From a virus, in the IMG/VR virus record IMGVR_UViG_3300035183_001487, positions 1 through 64,000 of that record: 64,000 nucleotides of DNA, one strand, 5' to 3'. Both the position numbers and the translations under genes were made by a program. The notes beneath the pieces were generated by a model. The model searched no databases, was not told the origin of the DNA, and worked only from the letters and a program-made list of their open reading frames with translations. Below are positions 1 through 7,515 of the stretch, piece by piece (the stretch's first letter is position 1; each line of letters begins with the position of its first letter).

Positions 1-1152
1 TTAACGGCGTTCGCTTTTCTTTTTTGCCACCTGTATGCCGCCGAGCCCACTGGCCTCTGCCACCCGGTTCGCGCCGTCCCGCGCCAGCTCGAGGTTGGGG
101 ACGAGGTAGCGCCTGGTGGTGCGGCCGTCCTTGTGGCGCAGGGCCTCGCCGATGGCCCGCTCCGGCGTCCCGGCCTCGGAGAGCAGGGTGGCGAAGGTGG
201 CGCGGAGGCGGTGGGGCGTGAGCCCCGGGAGGCCCACCGCGGCGCCGGCCGCCTGGACGTAGGGCCGGGTCCATCCCCGGGGGTGCGGGCCGCCCCGCTT
301 GCTCGGGAAGAGCAGGCCCTCGCGCCGCTGCCCGATCCAGGCCTTGAGGAGGGGGAGCATCCAGTCCGGCAGGGCGATGGGCTTCGCCTCCTTGCCCTTC
401 GTGCCGACGACGGGGTCCCATGGGGTGAAGGCCCGGGCCTTCAGGTCCACCAGCTCGATCCGGGCGTGGCGGGCCTCGCTCTCCCGGGCGCCGGTGCCGG
501 CCATGAGGGCGGCGATGCCGAAGGCGTGGGGTGGGGCGTGCTCCTGCAGGTGCTCCAGGAAGGCCCGGAGCTTGGTGGTGGGCAGGTGCGGCCTCGGTTG
601 CTCCTGGACGCGCTCCATCTTCGAGCGGTAGGGCCGGGCCTGGATCTGCCCCAGGTGGATGGCCCAGCCCACGACGCAGTTCAGGGCGCGGAGCAGGGCG
701 TTGCGGCCGCCCGGGGTGTTCTGGCGGCCCAGGTGGTTCTGCTTCTCGAGGAAGGCCGCCAGGGCGGACTCCACGGCCGACGTGGTCAGGTCCGGCAGGC
801 GGGTGTCCAGCAGGTGGGCGAAGTGGCCCTCAATGGCCCAGCGCACGTTGTTCCGGTGGCTCTTGGAGCGGGTGTTCCGGTGGTCCTCGAGCCAGCGGCC
901 CAGGGCCTCCCTCAGCGTCGGCGCGCCGGCGACGGTGGGGATCCCCGCCGCCGCCTTGAGGGCCTCGTCCTTCAGCTGTTTCTTGATGGCCACGGCCACC
1001 GCCTTGCTGGCGGTCCCAGTGGAGCGGTGGACGTGGATGTAGGTCGGCTTGGCTCCCGGCGGGGCGCCCGGCGGCGGCTTGCGCTGGACCTTGAACTTGA
1101 CCATCCAGACGCCGTCGACCAGGGCCAGCCCGTCCTTGAACTTGCCGGCCAC
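1..1152 (-). CDS. int: Phage tyrosine integrase
   Basis: Site-specific recombinase of 383 residues that would integrate and excise the phage genome. An N-terminal SAM-like arm (about 75-170) is followed by a catalytic domain carrying the family residues: Arg in GTGARESEARHAR, a Lys in the VGTKGKEAKP hairpin, the HxxR box in TPHRLRAT, a second His in ALRHKDG and the Tyr nucleophile in RRYLVP. The gene is complete; its TAA stop is the first triplet of the window. The start is GTG, 2 bp after the stop of the membrane protein gene, so it is the last gene of the repressor operon. Putting int behind the repressor suggests expression in the lysogen. Confidence 0.93.
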   Translation of the reverse strand: MAGKFKDGLALVDGVWMVKFKVQRKPPPGAPPGAKPTYIHVHRSTGTASKAVAVAIKKQLKDEALKAAAGIPTVAGAPTLREALGRWLEDHRNTRSKSHRNNVRWAIEGHFAHLLDTRLPDLTTSAVESALAAFLEKQNHLGRQNTPGGRNALLRALNCVVGWAIHLGQIQARPYRSKMERVQEQPRPHLPTTKLRAFLEHLQEHAPPHAFGIAALMAGTGARESEARHARIELVDLKARAFTPWDPVVGTKGKEAKPIALPDWMLPLLKAWIGQRREGLLFPSKRGGPHPRGWTRPYVQAAGAAVGLPGLTPHRLRATFATLLSEAGTPERAIGEALRHKDGRTTRRYLVPNLELARDGANRVAEASGLGGIQVAKKKSERR

Positions 1153-1154
1153 GG

Positions 1155-1565
1155 TCAGTCCAGGCGCATGGCGCGCAGCTCGTCCAGCTGCGAGCGGTAG
1201 TACCAGTCCATCCGGGCCTGCTGCTCGGCGCTGATGGGGAAGACCTGATCAAAGGCCTGGTTGATGGGGATGCCGTCCTTCCGGCTGCGCCGCAGGATCT
1301 CCTCCACCACTGCCCGGTGGTCGTGCTCGATGCCGGAGTGGTTCAGGACCATGTCGACGTAGAGCATGGCGCGCTGCTCGTCCTGGGTGAGCCGCGGCCC
1401 GCGGTCCCGGATGGCCTGGGCTCGCTGGTCAGGGGCCAGTCCGGCGGCACGCACCAGAAGCGGACACCCGACGAGGAACAGCACGGCGGCCGCCGCCGGG
1501 GCGCCGATGAACATCAGGGCCAGTTTCCGGCCGGTGTAGACCTTCCCCCCGACGTCGATCTCCAT
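1155..1565 (-). CDS. Small membrane protein of the lysogeny operon
   Basis: 136 residues, no family recognised. One hydrophobic segment at about residues 15-42 (ALMFIGAPAAAAVLFLVG region) is followed by a charged, helical, probably cytoplasmic or periplasmic domain rich in Arg, Asp and Gln. Its ATG overlaps the repressor stop (TGATG), and a strong GAGGAGG SD sequence lies 6 bp upstream, so translation is coupled to the repressor. Position between repressor and integrase fits a lysogenic conversion or superinfection-exclusion role, but that is inference from context only. Confidence 0.7.
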   Translation of the reverse strand: MEIDVGGKVYTGRKLALMFIGAPAAAAVLFLVGCPLLVRAAGLAPDQRAQAIRDRGPRLTQDEQRAMLYVDMVLNHSGIEHDHRAVVEEILRRSRKDGIPINQAFDQVFPISAEQQARMDWYYRSQLDELRAMRLD

Positions 1566-2509
1566 CACATCCTCCTCACCGCGCACGCCACGCGGCCCAC
1601 GACCTCCAGGTCCTCCCCGCTCTCGGCGCCAACCTCGAAGGGGGGATAGGCCGGGTTCCGGCTGAGGATCCGGATGGATCCCCCTGGCAGGCGCTGCACG
1701 CCCTTGACCAGGAGGCCCTGGCCGTGGCGGAGCAGGAAGGTTCCATCGCCGCGCCGGCTCTCCGGGCGCAGGTCCACGACGACGAGGTCCCCGCTGGACA
1801 GCACGGTTTCCATGGAGTCGCCCTCCACGTGGACAACGGCTGTCTTGCTGGGGTCGAGGCGCAGGCCGTGGCGAAGCCACGCGGTGGAGAACAGCACTTC
1901 GTCGGCGACCTCCTCCACGCCGTTCTCGTAGGCGGGCCCGGCGGCGGCCTTGACGGCGTATACGGGGATGGCCGTGTACCCCTGGGGGACGGCGGCGATC
2001 TCCTCGCGCCGGGCCTTGGCCGCGGTCTTCAGGGCCTGGACGGCGGGCCGGCCCAGCAGCGCCTGGTCCACCGCCTCGGCGTCGGCGCCCTGCCGGATCA
2101 AGGCCTCGCGGACGCGCTGGCTCTCCTGCAGGTTCCGGGGCCCGGCCTGCAGGATGCGGGTCACGGCCTCGGGGCTGAACCCTTCGGCCTGGAGGGCGCC
2201 GGGGGTGTCGGGGTGGGCGCCCAGCAGCGCCTCGCCCACCCGGCTCGTGGCCCACATCAGCCCTTCGCCGTGCCGGAGCCATGGCCAGAGCACCCCGCAG
2301 GCCATGGAGAGCTTCAGGAGGGTCCCCTCCTTGATGTTCCGGCTTTCCGGGCTGTCCTCCGGCGCCTCCCACTTCGCCAACATCCCCTTCCCCACCCCCG
2401 CTTGGGCCTCGAGTTCCGCCCGGCTCAGGCCGGCGGCTTCCCTCGCAAGCCGAATACGCCCACTAATTTGGGACGAATTGGGGAGATTTGATGGATTTTG
2501 ACCTTGCAT
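1565..2509 (-). CDS. CI/LexA-type phage repressor (HTH plus S24 peptidase)
   Basis: Master repressor of 314 residues. An XRE helix-turn-helix lies at about residues 12-60 (RLAREAAGLSRAEL then VGKGMLAKWE). A linker of about 110 residues leads to a C-terminal S24/LexA domain with the serine nucleophile in VEGDSME and a downstream Lys in GLLVKGVQ; an Ala-Gly pair in VKAAAGPAY is a candidate self-cleavage site. Together these imply induction by RecA-stimulated autocleavage. The start at 2509 is preferred because it leaves 64 bp before the divergent antirepressor gene; an in-frame ATG at 2542 is possible. No strong SD precedes either. An operator-like repeat lies inside its first codons, suggesting autoregulation. 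Confidence 0.88.
   Translation of the reverse strand: MQGQNPSNLPNSSQISGRIRLAREAAGLSRAELEAQAGVGKGMLAKWEAPEDSPESRNIKEGTLLKLSMACGVLWPWLRHGEGLMWATSRVGEALLGAHPDTPGALQAEGFSPEAVTRILQAGPRNLQESQRVREALIRQGADAEAVDQALLGRPAVQALKTAAKARREEIAAVPQGYTAIPVYAVKAAAGPAYENGVEEVADEVLFSTAWLRHGLRLDPSKTAVVHVEGDSMETVLSSGDLVVVDLRPESRRGDGTFLLRHGQGLLVKGVQRLPGGSIRILSRNPAYPPFEVGAESGEDLEVVGRVACAVRRM
2464..2483. promoter_or_regulatory. Operator-like 20-mer, copy 1
   Basis: Reads TAATTTGGGACGAATTGGGG, two direct TTGGG-type half sites one helical turn apart. It matches the reverse complement of copies at 3865-3884 (16 of 20) and 27679-27698 (15 of 20). It sits in the first codons of the repressor gene next to the divergent antirepressor start, the usual place for a repressor operator. 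Assignment to this repressor is inference. Confidence 0.45.
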
Positions 2510-2573
2510 CGGGGGTTCTTTGGGGATGTTCAAGCAGCGCATTTCCACGACCACACCACCAATGGGGGGAACC

Positions 2574-3401
2574 ATGGATGGGTCCGAAAGCCTGGCGGGG
2601 CAAGGCCCGCGTGACGCATTGTACCACATGGCGGCGCCGCCGTCACCGCCCTTGGTTGAAAGGTTCAGATTTCAGGGCCGGGAGACCGTCCGGCTGGTCC
2701 TGCGCGACGGCGCGCCCTGGTTCGTCGCCTCCGACGTCTGCGGCGTCCTCGGCATCGTGAACCATAGGGACGCCATCGGCGCCCTGGACCCGGACGAGCG
2801 GGGGCAGTCGGTATTGCCGACCCCCGGCGGCGGGGCCCAGCCCACCAACCTCGTCTCCGAGGCCGGGCTCTACACGCTGATCCTGCGGTGTCGGAAGCCC
2901 CGCGCCGTGTCCTTCCGCCGCTGGGTGACGCATGAAGTGCTGCCCAAGATCGCGCGGACGGGGGAGTACCGGGCGCCCCAGGCCCCGGCCCACGTGGTCC
3001 CGCAGTCCTTCGCCGAGGCGCTCCGGCTGGCGGCCACGCTGGAGGAGGAGCGCGCCGCGCTCTCCACGAAGGTGGCGGTCCTGGCCCCGAAGGCCGCGGT
3101 GGCCGACGCCCTGACCGACGCCAAGGGTGCGGGATCCCTGCGGGCGACCGCCCAGGTGCTCGGGACGGGCCGCCAGCGCCTCATCGACTGGCTGCGCCAC
3201 CGCCGGATCCTCCTGCCCAAGGAGGCGCTGCCCTACCAGGAGCACCTGGACCTCGGTCGCTTCCGGGTGGCGGTGTCCGTGTACCGGGACGACTACGGGG
3301 AGGAGCACGTCTGCCGTAAGACCCTCGTGACCGGGAAGGGGCTGGTCTGGCTCCAGGGCCTCTGGGCCGCCGACCACGCGACGGAAAGGGCGGCTTCGTG
3401 A
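2574..3401 (+). CDS. BRO-N / KilAC antirepressor
   Basis: Phage antirepressor of about 275 residues. A BRO N-terminal DNA-binding domain (residues about 30-125: FRFQGRETVRLVLRDGAPWF, ASDVCGVLGI, VSEAGLYTLILR, RRWVTHEVLPKI) is joined by a helical linker to a C-terminal KilAC/ANT domain (GSLRATAQVLGTGRQRL, DWLRHRRIL). Such proteins usually counter the phage repressor or act as early regulators. The start at 2574 has a GGGGGGA SD at 4 bp; ATG 2628 is an alternative. Divergent from the repressor and first gene of a three-gene operon whose members overlap. Confidence 0.85.
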   Translation: MDGSESLAGQGPRDALYHMAAPPSPPLVERFRFQGRETVRLVLRDGAPWFVASDVCGVLGIVNHRDAIGALDPDERGQSVLPTPGGGAQPTNLVSEAGLYTLILRCRKPRAVSFRRWVTHEVLPKIARTGEYRAPQAPAHVVPQSFAEALRLAATLEEERAALSTKVAVLAPKAAVADALTDAKGAGSLRATAQVLGTGRQRLIDWLRHRRILLPKEALPYQEHLDLGRFRVAVSVYRDDYGEEHVCRKTLVTGKGLVWLQGLWAADHATERAAS

Positions 3402-3619
3402 GCGGCGGGGGGCGTGTCTTCCCCACGAAGAAGGCCCTATGTCTGGCGGTGCTCCGCGCCGGCTACCAGCGGGTGGAGCACTTGATCGGCGAGAACCCGG
3501 ATCTGGCGGCCCAGGAGCAATGGGACGCCGCCGCCACGGCCTGGGTGGAGAGCGGCGACGTCCTGCTGCGCCTCATCCACGAAGAGCGTCATCCAGTGGA
3601 GGTGGCCAATGGCGGCTGA
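3398..3619 (+). CDS. Hypothetical protein, antirepressor operon
   Basis: 73 residues, acidic and helical, no recognised domain (PTKKALCLAVLRAGYQRVEH near the N terminus). GTG start overlaps the antirepressor stop (GTGA), and its own 3-prime end overlaps the next gene by 11 bp, so it belongs to that operon. Function unknown. Confidence 0.6.
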   Translation: MSGGGRVFPTKKALCLAVLRAGYQRVEHLIGENPDLAAQEQWDAAATAWVESGDVLLRLIHEERHPVEVANGG

Positions 3620-3848
3620 TCTCGACACCCACCGCTCGCGTCGGCTCTCCCGGATCCACACCGAGGTGATCACCGCCCTGAAGGCCCAGGGCGCCATCGG
3701 CACCCGCGCCCTGCGGGACCACATCAGCGACTGGCCCTACCGGGATCTCCGGCTGGCCCTGGACCAGCTGCGCCGCGATGGCGTCGTGGAGTTGCGGGGC
3801 GTGGAGCACCACCGGGGCAATTCGGGCGTCTACGTCCTGGTGGCGTGA
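3609..3848 (+). CDS. Small winged-helix-like DNA-binding protein
   Basis: 79 residues. The pattern TEVITALKAQGAIGTRALRD, then LRLALDQLRRDGVVEL, then a short beta hairpin ending GVYVLVA, is the layout of a minimal winged helix: helix, turn, recognition helix, wing. An SD GGAGG lies 5 bp before the ATG. As last gene of the antirepressor operon and directly before the 3849-4129 regulatory region, it is a candidate early regulator. The fold is inferred from pattern only. Confidence 0.6.
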   Translation: MAADLDTHRSRRLSRIHTEVITALKAQGAIGTRALRDHISDWPYRDLRLALDQLRRDGVVELRGVEHHRGNSGVYVLVA

Positions 3849-3864
3849 TGAATCTTCCAAATCA

Positions 3865-3884
3865 CCCCAAAACGCCCCAAATTG
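3865..3884. promoter_or_regulatory. Operator-like 20-mer, copy 2
   Basis: CCCCAAAACGCCCCAAATTG, differing at one base from the copy at 27679-27698. It ends 3 bp before a promoter -35 box (3888); the other copy ends 1 bp from a -35 box. Lying just upstream of -35 would suit either an activator or a repressor. Confidence 0.5.
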
Positions 3885-3887
3885 ATC

Positions 3888-3917
3888 TTGATTTTCGGCC
3901 GGGGGCGCTCCAACCTT
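3888..3917 (+). promoter_or_regulatory. Early promoter of the leader-hairpin class
   Basis: -35 TTGATT (3888-3893), 18-bp spacer, -10-like AACCTT (3912-3917). Two other promoters in the window (9596 and 27677) use the same combination of TTGxxx and AACCTN with 17-bp spacers and are also followed by a CCGAAA-loop hairpin. Would transcribe rightward into the 4130 operon. Confidence 0.45.
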
Positions 3918-3922
3918 CAGCT

Positions 3923-3940
3923 GGGCCGAAAACCCACAGG
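3923..3940 (+). promoter_or_regulatory. CCGAAA-loop leader hairpin (no start codon)
   Basis: Stem GGG/CCC around loop CCGAAAA, followed by ACAGG. The loop starts 38 nt after the -35 box, that is at the expected 5-prime end of the transcript. Unlike the other members, no start codon follows the ACAGG. Confidence 0.45.
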
Positions 3941-3980
3941 CATCACGCACCCCTAGTTCCGCGTCCAGGGCTCACCTATT

Positions 3981-4025
3981 CTTGGCGTGGCGGGTGTGGG
4001 GCGGAATACAACACCTCACGCCAAG
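3981..4025 (+). ncRNA. Long leader stem-loop
   Basis: CTTGGCGTG (3981-3989) and CACGCCAAG (4017-4025) are perfect 9-bp inverted repeats; inside them GGTGT and ACACC can extend the stem after a small internal loop, leaving a loop of about 13 nt. No U tract follows, so it is not a standard terminator. The rest of 3849-4129 shows no convincing coding sequence. It may be an attenuator, a small RNA or an mRNA-stabilising structure. Confidence 0.4.
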
Positions 4026-4091
4026 TAGGGAATACCCCCGCGCCCGATCCTGTGGCGTTTTCGGCACCCGCCGCCTCCGCGCCGGAGGCAT

Positions 4092-4124
4092 GGGCCGCCG
4101 AAACGGCCCCCGAAGAACAGGAGG
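4092..4124 (+). promoter_or_regulatory. CCGAAA-loop hairpin plus SD of gene 4130
   Basis: Stem GGGCCG / CGGCCC with loop CCGAAA (4092-4109), followed by AACAGGAGG, an SD 5 bp before the ATG. This member has the longest stem and no own -35 box at the expected distance, so it probably lies within the transcript that starts near 3922. Confidence 0.5.
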
Positions 4125-4129
4125 GCGAG

Positions 4130-4381
4130 ATGCCCATTCCCAACCCCGCCAGGCCGGAGGTCCATCGGAAGGTGGGGGTCCACGTCATGGACCCCGTCCA
4201 GAAGACCCTGGTCATCGCCTTCAAGGCCTACGACCCCATGGACGGCCACAGGCTGGCCCTGCGGCTGTCCCGCATGGCCGAGTTCCAGGGCTGCTACGCG
4301 GTGCTCTGCGGTCGCGCCGAGGGTGTGGCCTACTACCCGGGCTCCATGGTCCGCGAGGCCGCTCCGCAGGGGGTGGCCTGA
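4130..4381 (+). CDS. Hypothetical early protein
   Basis: 83 residues with no recognised domain; mixed alpha/beta pattern (VMDPVQKTLVIAFKAYDPMD, then LRLSRMAEFQGCYAVL). Start chosen by the strong AGGAGG SD at 4119-4124; an upstream in-frame extension to 3845 would run through the regulatory region and is rejected. Stop overlaps the next ATG (TGATG). First gene of the exonuclease operon. Confidence 0.65.
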   Translation: MPIPNPARPEVHRKVGVHVMDPVQKTLVIAFKAYDPMDGHRLALRLSRMAEFQGCYAVLCGRAEGVAYYPGSMVREAAPQGVA

Positions 4382-4647
4382 TGCTGCCGCCGCCCTTCAC
4401 TGGCCCTGAACTGATCCCCGTGGCGAACCGCCTGGACCGGGGCCTCGACTGCTCGCGCTGGGAGTCCATGCGGCTCCTCGCCACCCTTCGCCTCGCGCTG
4501 GGCGCCCTCCTGGCGGAGCGGGTGGGCTCGCCCCACAGCCCCGCCGTGCTGGTTGACCACGACCTCCTCAACTTCGGGTGCCACCCCGCCGTGCGTCAGC
4601 AGGACCGCGGCCGGATGGTGCCTCCCTCTCCGTCGGAGCCCCGATGA
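4381..4647 (+). CDS. Hypothetical protein
   Basis: 88 residues. N-terminal helical part (RWESMRLLATLRLALGALLA) and a Pro-rich tail. Coupled at both ends: TGATG with the previous gene and ATGA with the exonuclease gene. No family recognised; probably a small accessory protein of the recombination operon. Confidence 0.6.
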   Translation: MLPPPFTGPELIPVANRLDRGLDCSRWESMRLLATLRLALGALLAERVGSPHSPAVLVDHDLLNFGCHPAVRQQDRGRMVPPSPSEPR

Positions 4648-5786
4648 CGAACACCACCACCACCGAGCGCCCCGTCGGGACGCTCCTGTCGAAGGCCGCC
4701 CTGAATTCCGCCCTGCTCGAGCGGTTCCACGGCGGCAAGACCTTCGAGGACCGCGAGACCTACGTCGGCGCCTCGGAAGTCGGCACCTGCCTGCGCCTCG
4801 TGGCGTGGCGCAAGCTCCACCCCGCCGAGTCGCAGATCACCGACCCCAAGAGCGCCGGCCGCATGCGCGCGGGCACGATCCTCGAGAACGAGTTCGTGCA
4901 GATGGTCCGCCTGGCCCTGGGCGGCAAGGTCCGGGAGACGGGCGGCGCGCAGGCCGAGATCGTGGTGCCGGACGCCCCCATGCGCCTCCACCCGGACGGC
5001 CGCATCCTCGCCTCCGCCATCGCCGATCTGGCGGGCCACGAGATCCATGTCCTCGGCGTCGACGGGAAGCCCATGGTGCTCGACGCGCTGCCCGAGGGCG
5101 ACGGCGCCCTGGAGATCAAGACGGCGGCCTCCTACCAGATGCGCCGCTTCCTCCGCGAGGGCCTGTCCCTGGCCTACAAGGACCAGACCCAGTGCCAGAC
5201 GGGTTCCCAGGGCCTGAAGTGGGGCCTGCTCGTGCTGGGCAGCCGCGAGAACCTCGAGGACGTCGCCGTCTTCTTCTGGCATGCCGATCCCGACGCCTAC
5301 GAGGCGGCGAAGGAGCGCGCCCGCAGGACCATGGCCGCCGTCGAGAAGATCCAGGCGGGGATCCTCGAAGAGCAGGCTGGGCTCCCTGAACCCGACACCG
5401 AGCGCGGCTACTGCCAGTACTGCCCCATCGCCGACACCTGCCCGGCCCTGGTCGCCGCAAAGGCCGTCGGCGATGCCGCACCGATCCCGCCCGACCTCCT
5501 GCCTGACGTCGAGGCGCTGGCCGAGACCTACCTGGAGCTGAAGCCCCAGGCCGATGAATTCGAGGAGGCCAAGAACACCTTGCGGGACCTCCTCATCAAC
5601 GCTGGCGTCACCAAGGGCGACGTGCTGCCCGACGGCACGAAGATCTCCATGACGCTCAACAAGGGCAAGACCACCGCCGACGCGAAGGCTCTGGCCCGCA
5701 AGTACCCCACCGCCGCTGCTGACCCCGAAGTCGTGAAGACCGGGGATCCCTACTTCGTCATGAAGATCACGCCCACCAAGGCCTAG
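4644..5786 (+). CDS. Cas4/RecB-type PD-(D/E)XK exonuclease with Fe-S cluster
   Basis: 380 residues. Nuclease motifs appear in order: Glu in YVGASEVGTCLR (about 43), Asp in LHPDGRI, and the ExK core in GALEIKTAASY (about 160). Four cysteines typical of the Cas4/AddB iron-sulfur nucleases are present: one in the SEVGTCLR motif and three in CQYCPIADTC. Such enzymes resect DNA ends to make 3-prime tails for phage recombination. The C-terminal 110 residues form a helical extension. The next gene is its likely annealing partner. The start at 4644 gives the ATGA overlap; earlier in-frame ATG 4578 lies inside the previous gene. Confidence 0.85.
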   Translation: MTNTTTTERPVGTLLSKAALNSALLERFHGGKTFEDRETYVGASEVGTCLRLVAWRKLHPAESQITDPKSAGRMRAGTILENEFVQMVRLALGGKVRETGGAQAEIVVPDAPMRLHPDGRILASAIADLAGHEIHVLGVDGKPMVLDALPEGDGALEIKTAASYQMRRFLREGLSLAYKDQTQCQTGSQGLKWGLLVLGSRENLEDVAVFFWHADPDAYEAAKERARRTMAAVEKIQAGILEEQAGLPEPDTERGYCQYCPIADTCPALVAAKAVGDAAPIPPDLLPDVEALAETYLELKPQADEFEEAKNTLRDLLINAGVTKGDVLPDGTKISMTLNKGKTTADAKALARKYPTAAADPEVVKTGDPYFVMKITPTKA

Positions 5787-5795
5787 GAGCAACCC

Positions 5796-6836
5796 ATGAA
5801 CCAGCCGCTTCGCACCCTCGAAGCCATGCCACTGCAGGCGCCCCACGGATCGGGCGCCCACGCAGTGGTCAACGCCGCCGCCGCCCTCGGCGGGATCCGC
5901 GACCGCATCCAGATCATCCAGCGGGCCATGAAGGAGTCCATGCAGGAGGACGTCCACTACGGGAAGATCCCCGGGACCGAAAAGGCCACCCTGCTCAAGC
6001 CCGGCGCCGAGATGCTCTGCGCCCTGTTCCAGTTCAGCCCCGAGGTCGTGCCCACGCAGGTGGCGGACTACCCCGACGTCGTGCGCCCCTGGAAGGGCCG
6101 CCGGAAGAAGTGGTTCGACGGGCCCCGGGGCCGGGATTTCTCCTGGGAAGAGATCCAGGGCGAAACCTCCGGCTACTACGAGGTCATCTCGACCTGCACC
6201 ATCCGCGCCGCCAACGGGGCCGTCATCGCCACGGCCGCGGGCTCCTGCAACAACCTGGAAAACAAGTACCGCGAGCAGATCGTCTGGGACGTCCGGAACA
6301 CGATCCTGAAGATGAGCGGCAAGCGGGCGCTGATCGCCTCCGTGCTGCTGGCGACCGGGTGCTCCGACATGTTCACCCAGGACCTGGACGACGACTGGGA
6401 CGGCGAGCACGACGCTCCCCCAAAGGCCGCCAAGCCCTCCGCGGGCCCGCGGCCTGCAGCTTCGGCGCCGGCGGCCCAGCCCTCGGGCGGAGCGGGGGGC
6501 GATGACTGGGGCCCCTTCCTCAGCGAGAAGCAGCGCGGAGCCGCCTTCAGCAAAGTCAGCAAGCTGAAGCTCGACCACGATGCCGGGCACCGAGTCCTCC
6601 TCGCCGTCTCGAGGGGCCCCAGGGGCGCCGCGGTCGAGTTCATGAACGTCCTGTTCAGCCAGGACGACGCGAAGATCCGCGCCGCCTTCGAGGGCCATCC
6701 GGCCTGGAAGGCCTCGGCTCCGGAACCCGCCAAGGCCGACGCCTCCGCCACGCCTCCTCCTTCCACCCCGCCGCCGCCCGCCGGCGCGGCTGTGCAGCCC
6801 GGCCTCGAGGACACGGGCTGGCCGCCGGAGCGCTGA
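5796..6836 (+). CDS. Phage recombination-associated protein, possible ssDNA annealing partner
   Basis: 346 residues. Residues about 30-200 hold a conserved-looking domain with MKESMQEDVHYGKIPGT, KATLLKPGAEMLCALFQ, a Cys-containing strand ISTCTIRAANG and SCNNLENKYREQIVWDVRN; I recall this arrangement from phage proteins encoded next to Cas4/RecB-type exonucleases, but cannot name the family with certainty. A disordered Ala/Pro-rich C terminus follows. By location it would act with the exonuclease as annealing or DNA-binding protein. SD AGGAG 6 bp before ATG. Confidence 0.6.
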   Translation: MNQPLRTLEAMPLQAPHGSGAHAVVNAAAALGGIRDRIQIIQRAMKESMQEDVHYGKIPGTEKATLLKPGAEMLCALFQFSPEVVPTQVADYPDVVRPWKGRRKKWFDGPRGRDFSWEEIQGETSGYYEVISTCTIRAANGAVIATAAGSCNNLENKYREQIVWDVRNTILKMSGKRALIASVLLATGCSDMFTQDLDDDWDGEHDAPPKAAKPSAGPRPAASAPAAQPSGGAGGDDWGPFLSEKQRGAAFSKVSKLKLDHDAGHRVLLAVSRGPRGAAVEFMNVLFSQDDAKIRAAFEGHPAWKASAPEPAKADASATPPPSTPPPPAGAAVQPGLEDTGWPPER

Positions 6837-7117
6837 TGGATACGCCCTTCATCCTCGCCAACCTCGGCGTGGTGGCCGTCGTGGTCGGAGTGCTCGTGCT
6901 CTCCGACCGCGACGAGCGGCGCCGCCTGGCCGCGAAGTCGAACCGCGAGAAGCTCGAACGGGAGCGCCTGCAGCTCGAACTGGAAGTGGCAAACCGCCAA
7001 GCCAGGGCTGAGGCCGATGCGAGCTTCGCCGCGCTCCGGGCCTGGACTGCTTCCTGGATCGCCAAGGGCGGCCCTGAGAACTGGGAGCAGTTCGTCTACG
7101 CCCGGCGGAGGTACTGA
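6836..7117 (+). CDS. Small membrane-anchored coiled-coil protein
   Basis: 93 residues: one N-terminal transmembrane helix (about 5-22, ANLGVVAVVVGVLVL), then a charged coiled coil (SNREKLERERLQLELEVANR) and a short aromatic tail. TGATG overlap with the previous gene and with the next one. The layout resembles phage spanin- or Rz-like subunits, but nothing proves a lysis role. Confidence 0.55.
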   Translation: MDTPFILANLGVVAVVVGVLVLSDRDERRRLAAKSNREKLERERLQLELEVANRQARAEADASFAALRAWTASWIAKGGPENWEQFVYARRRY

Positions 7118-7515
7118 TGCCCGTCAAGCCCAACGGCCCCACCGCCAGCATCCACAGAGTGCTCTCCGGCCTCGACCTGGGAGGCATCTACTCCTACTCC
7201 GATCTGGCGCGTCGGCTGTATGAAGCCAACCCGGCCCTCGTGGGCTCGAACATCGGGCGCACGATCAAGATCGCCGTGAAGAGCGGGGCCCTGGTTCGCA
7301 TCTGCACGGGCAGCTACCGCTTCCTGGGCCCCTTGGCCCAGGCCTTCGACTCCTTCGATTCCGCGGCGGAGCCCGGGAACGTCAGGCCGATGCGCGTCTC
7401 ACCGTCCTACCGCCCCGATCCAATCGCCGAGGTCCTGGCCTCGCTGGCCGCGCTCCACAACCGCCTGGACGACCTCCAGCGCGCCGTCGAGCGCATCGGC
7501 GCGAGGGCGTCATGA
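7117..7515 (+). CDS. Winged-helix-like regulatory protein
   Basis: 132 residues. N-terminal part reads as a winged helix (YSYSDLARRLYEANPALVGS, RTIKIAVKSGALVRIC, then the wing GSYRFL), followed by a linker and a C-terminal amphipathic helix (ASLAALHNRLDDLQRAVERI) that could dimerise. Possibly a phage transcription factor. ATGA overlap with the next gene. Confidence 0.55.
   Translation: MPVKPNGPTASIHRVLSGLDLGGIYSYSDLARRLYEANPALVGSNIGRTIKIAVKSGALVRICTGSYRFLGPLAQAFDSFDSAAEPGNVRPMRVSPSYRPDPIAEVLASLAALHNRLDDLQRAVERIGARAS

Noticed and set aside
2580-2592. GGT / CCGAAA / GCC near the antirepressor start
   Set aside because: Short stem with a G-T pair, inside coding sequence, no ACAGGAG after it and no promoter at the right distance.
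3845-4129. Extending gene 4130 upstream to ATG 3845
   Set aside because: The extension translates the operator, promoter and stem-loop region; the SD AGGAGG at 4119 fixes the start at 4130.
4596-6698. A 700-codon minus-strand frame opposite the exonuclease and annealing genes
   Set aside because: Composition is Gly/Val/Leu/Asp-rich reverse complement of coding DNA; the plus strand carries the nuclease motifs and SD sequences.
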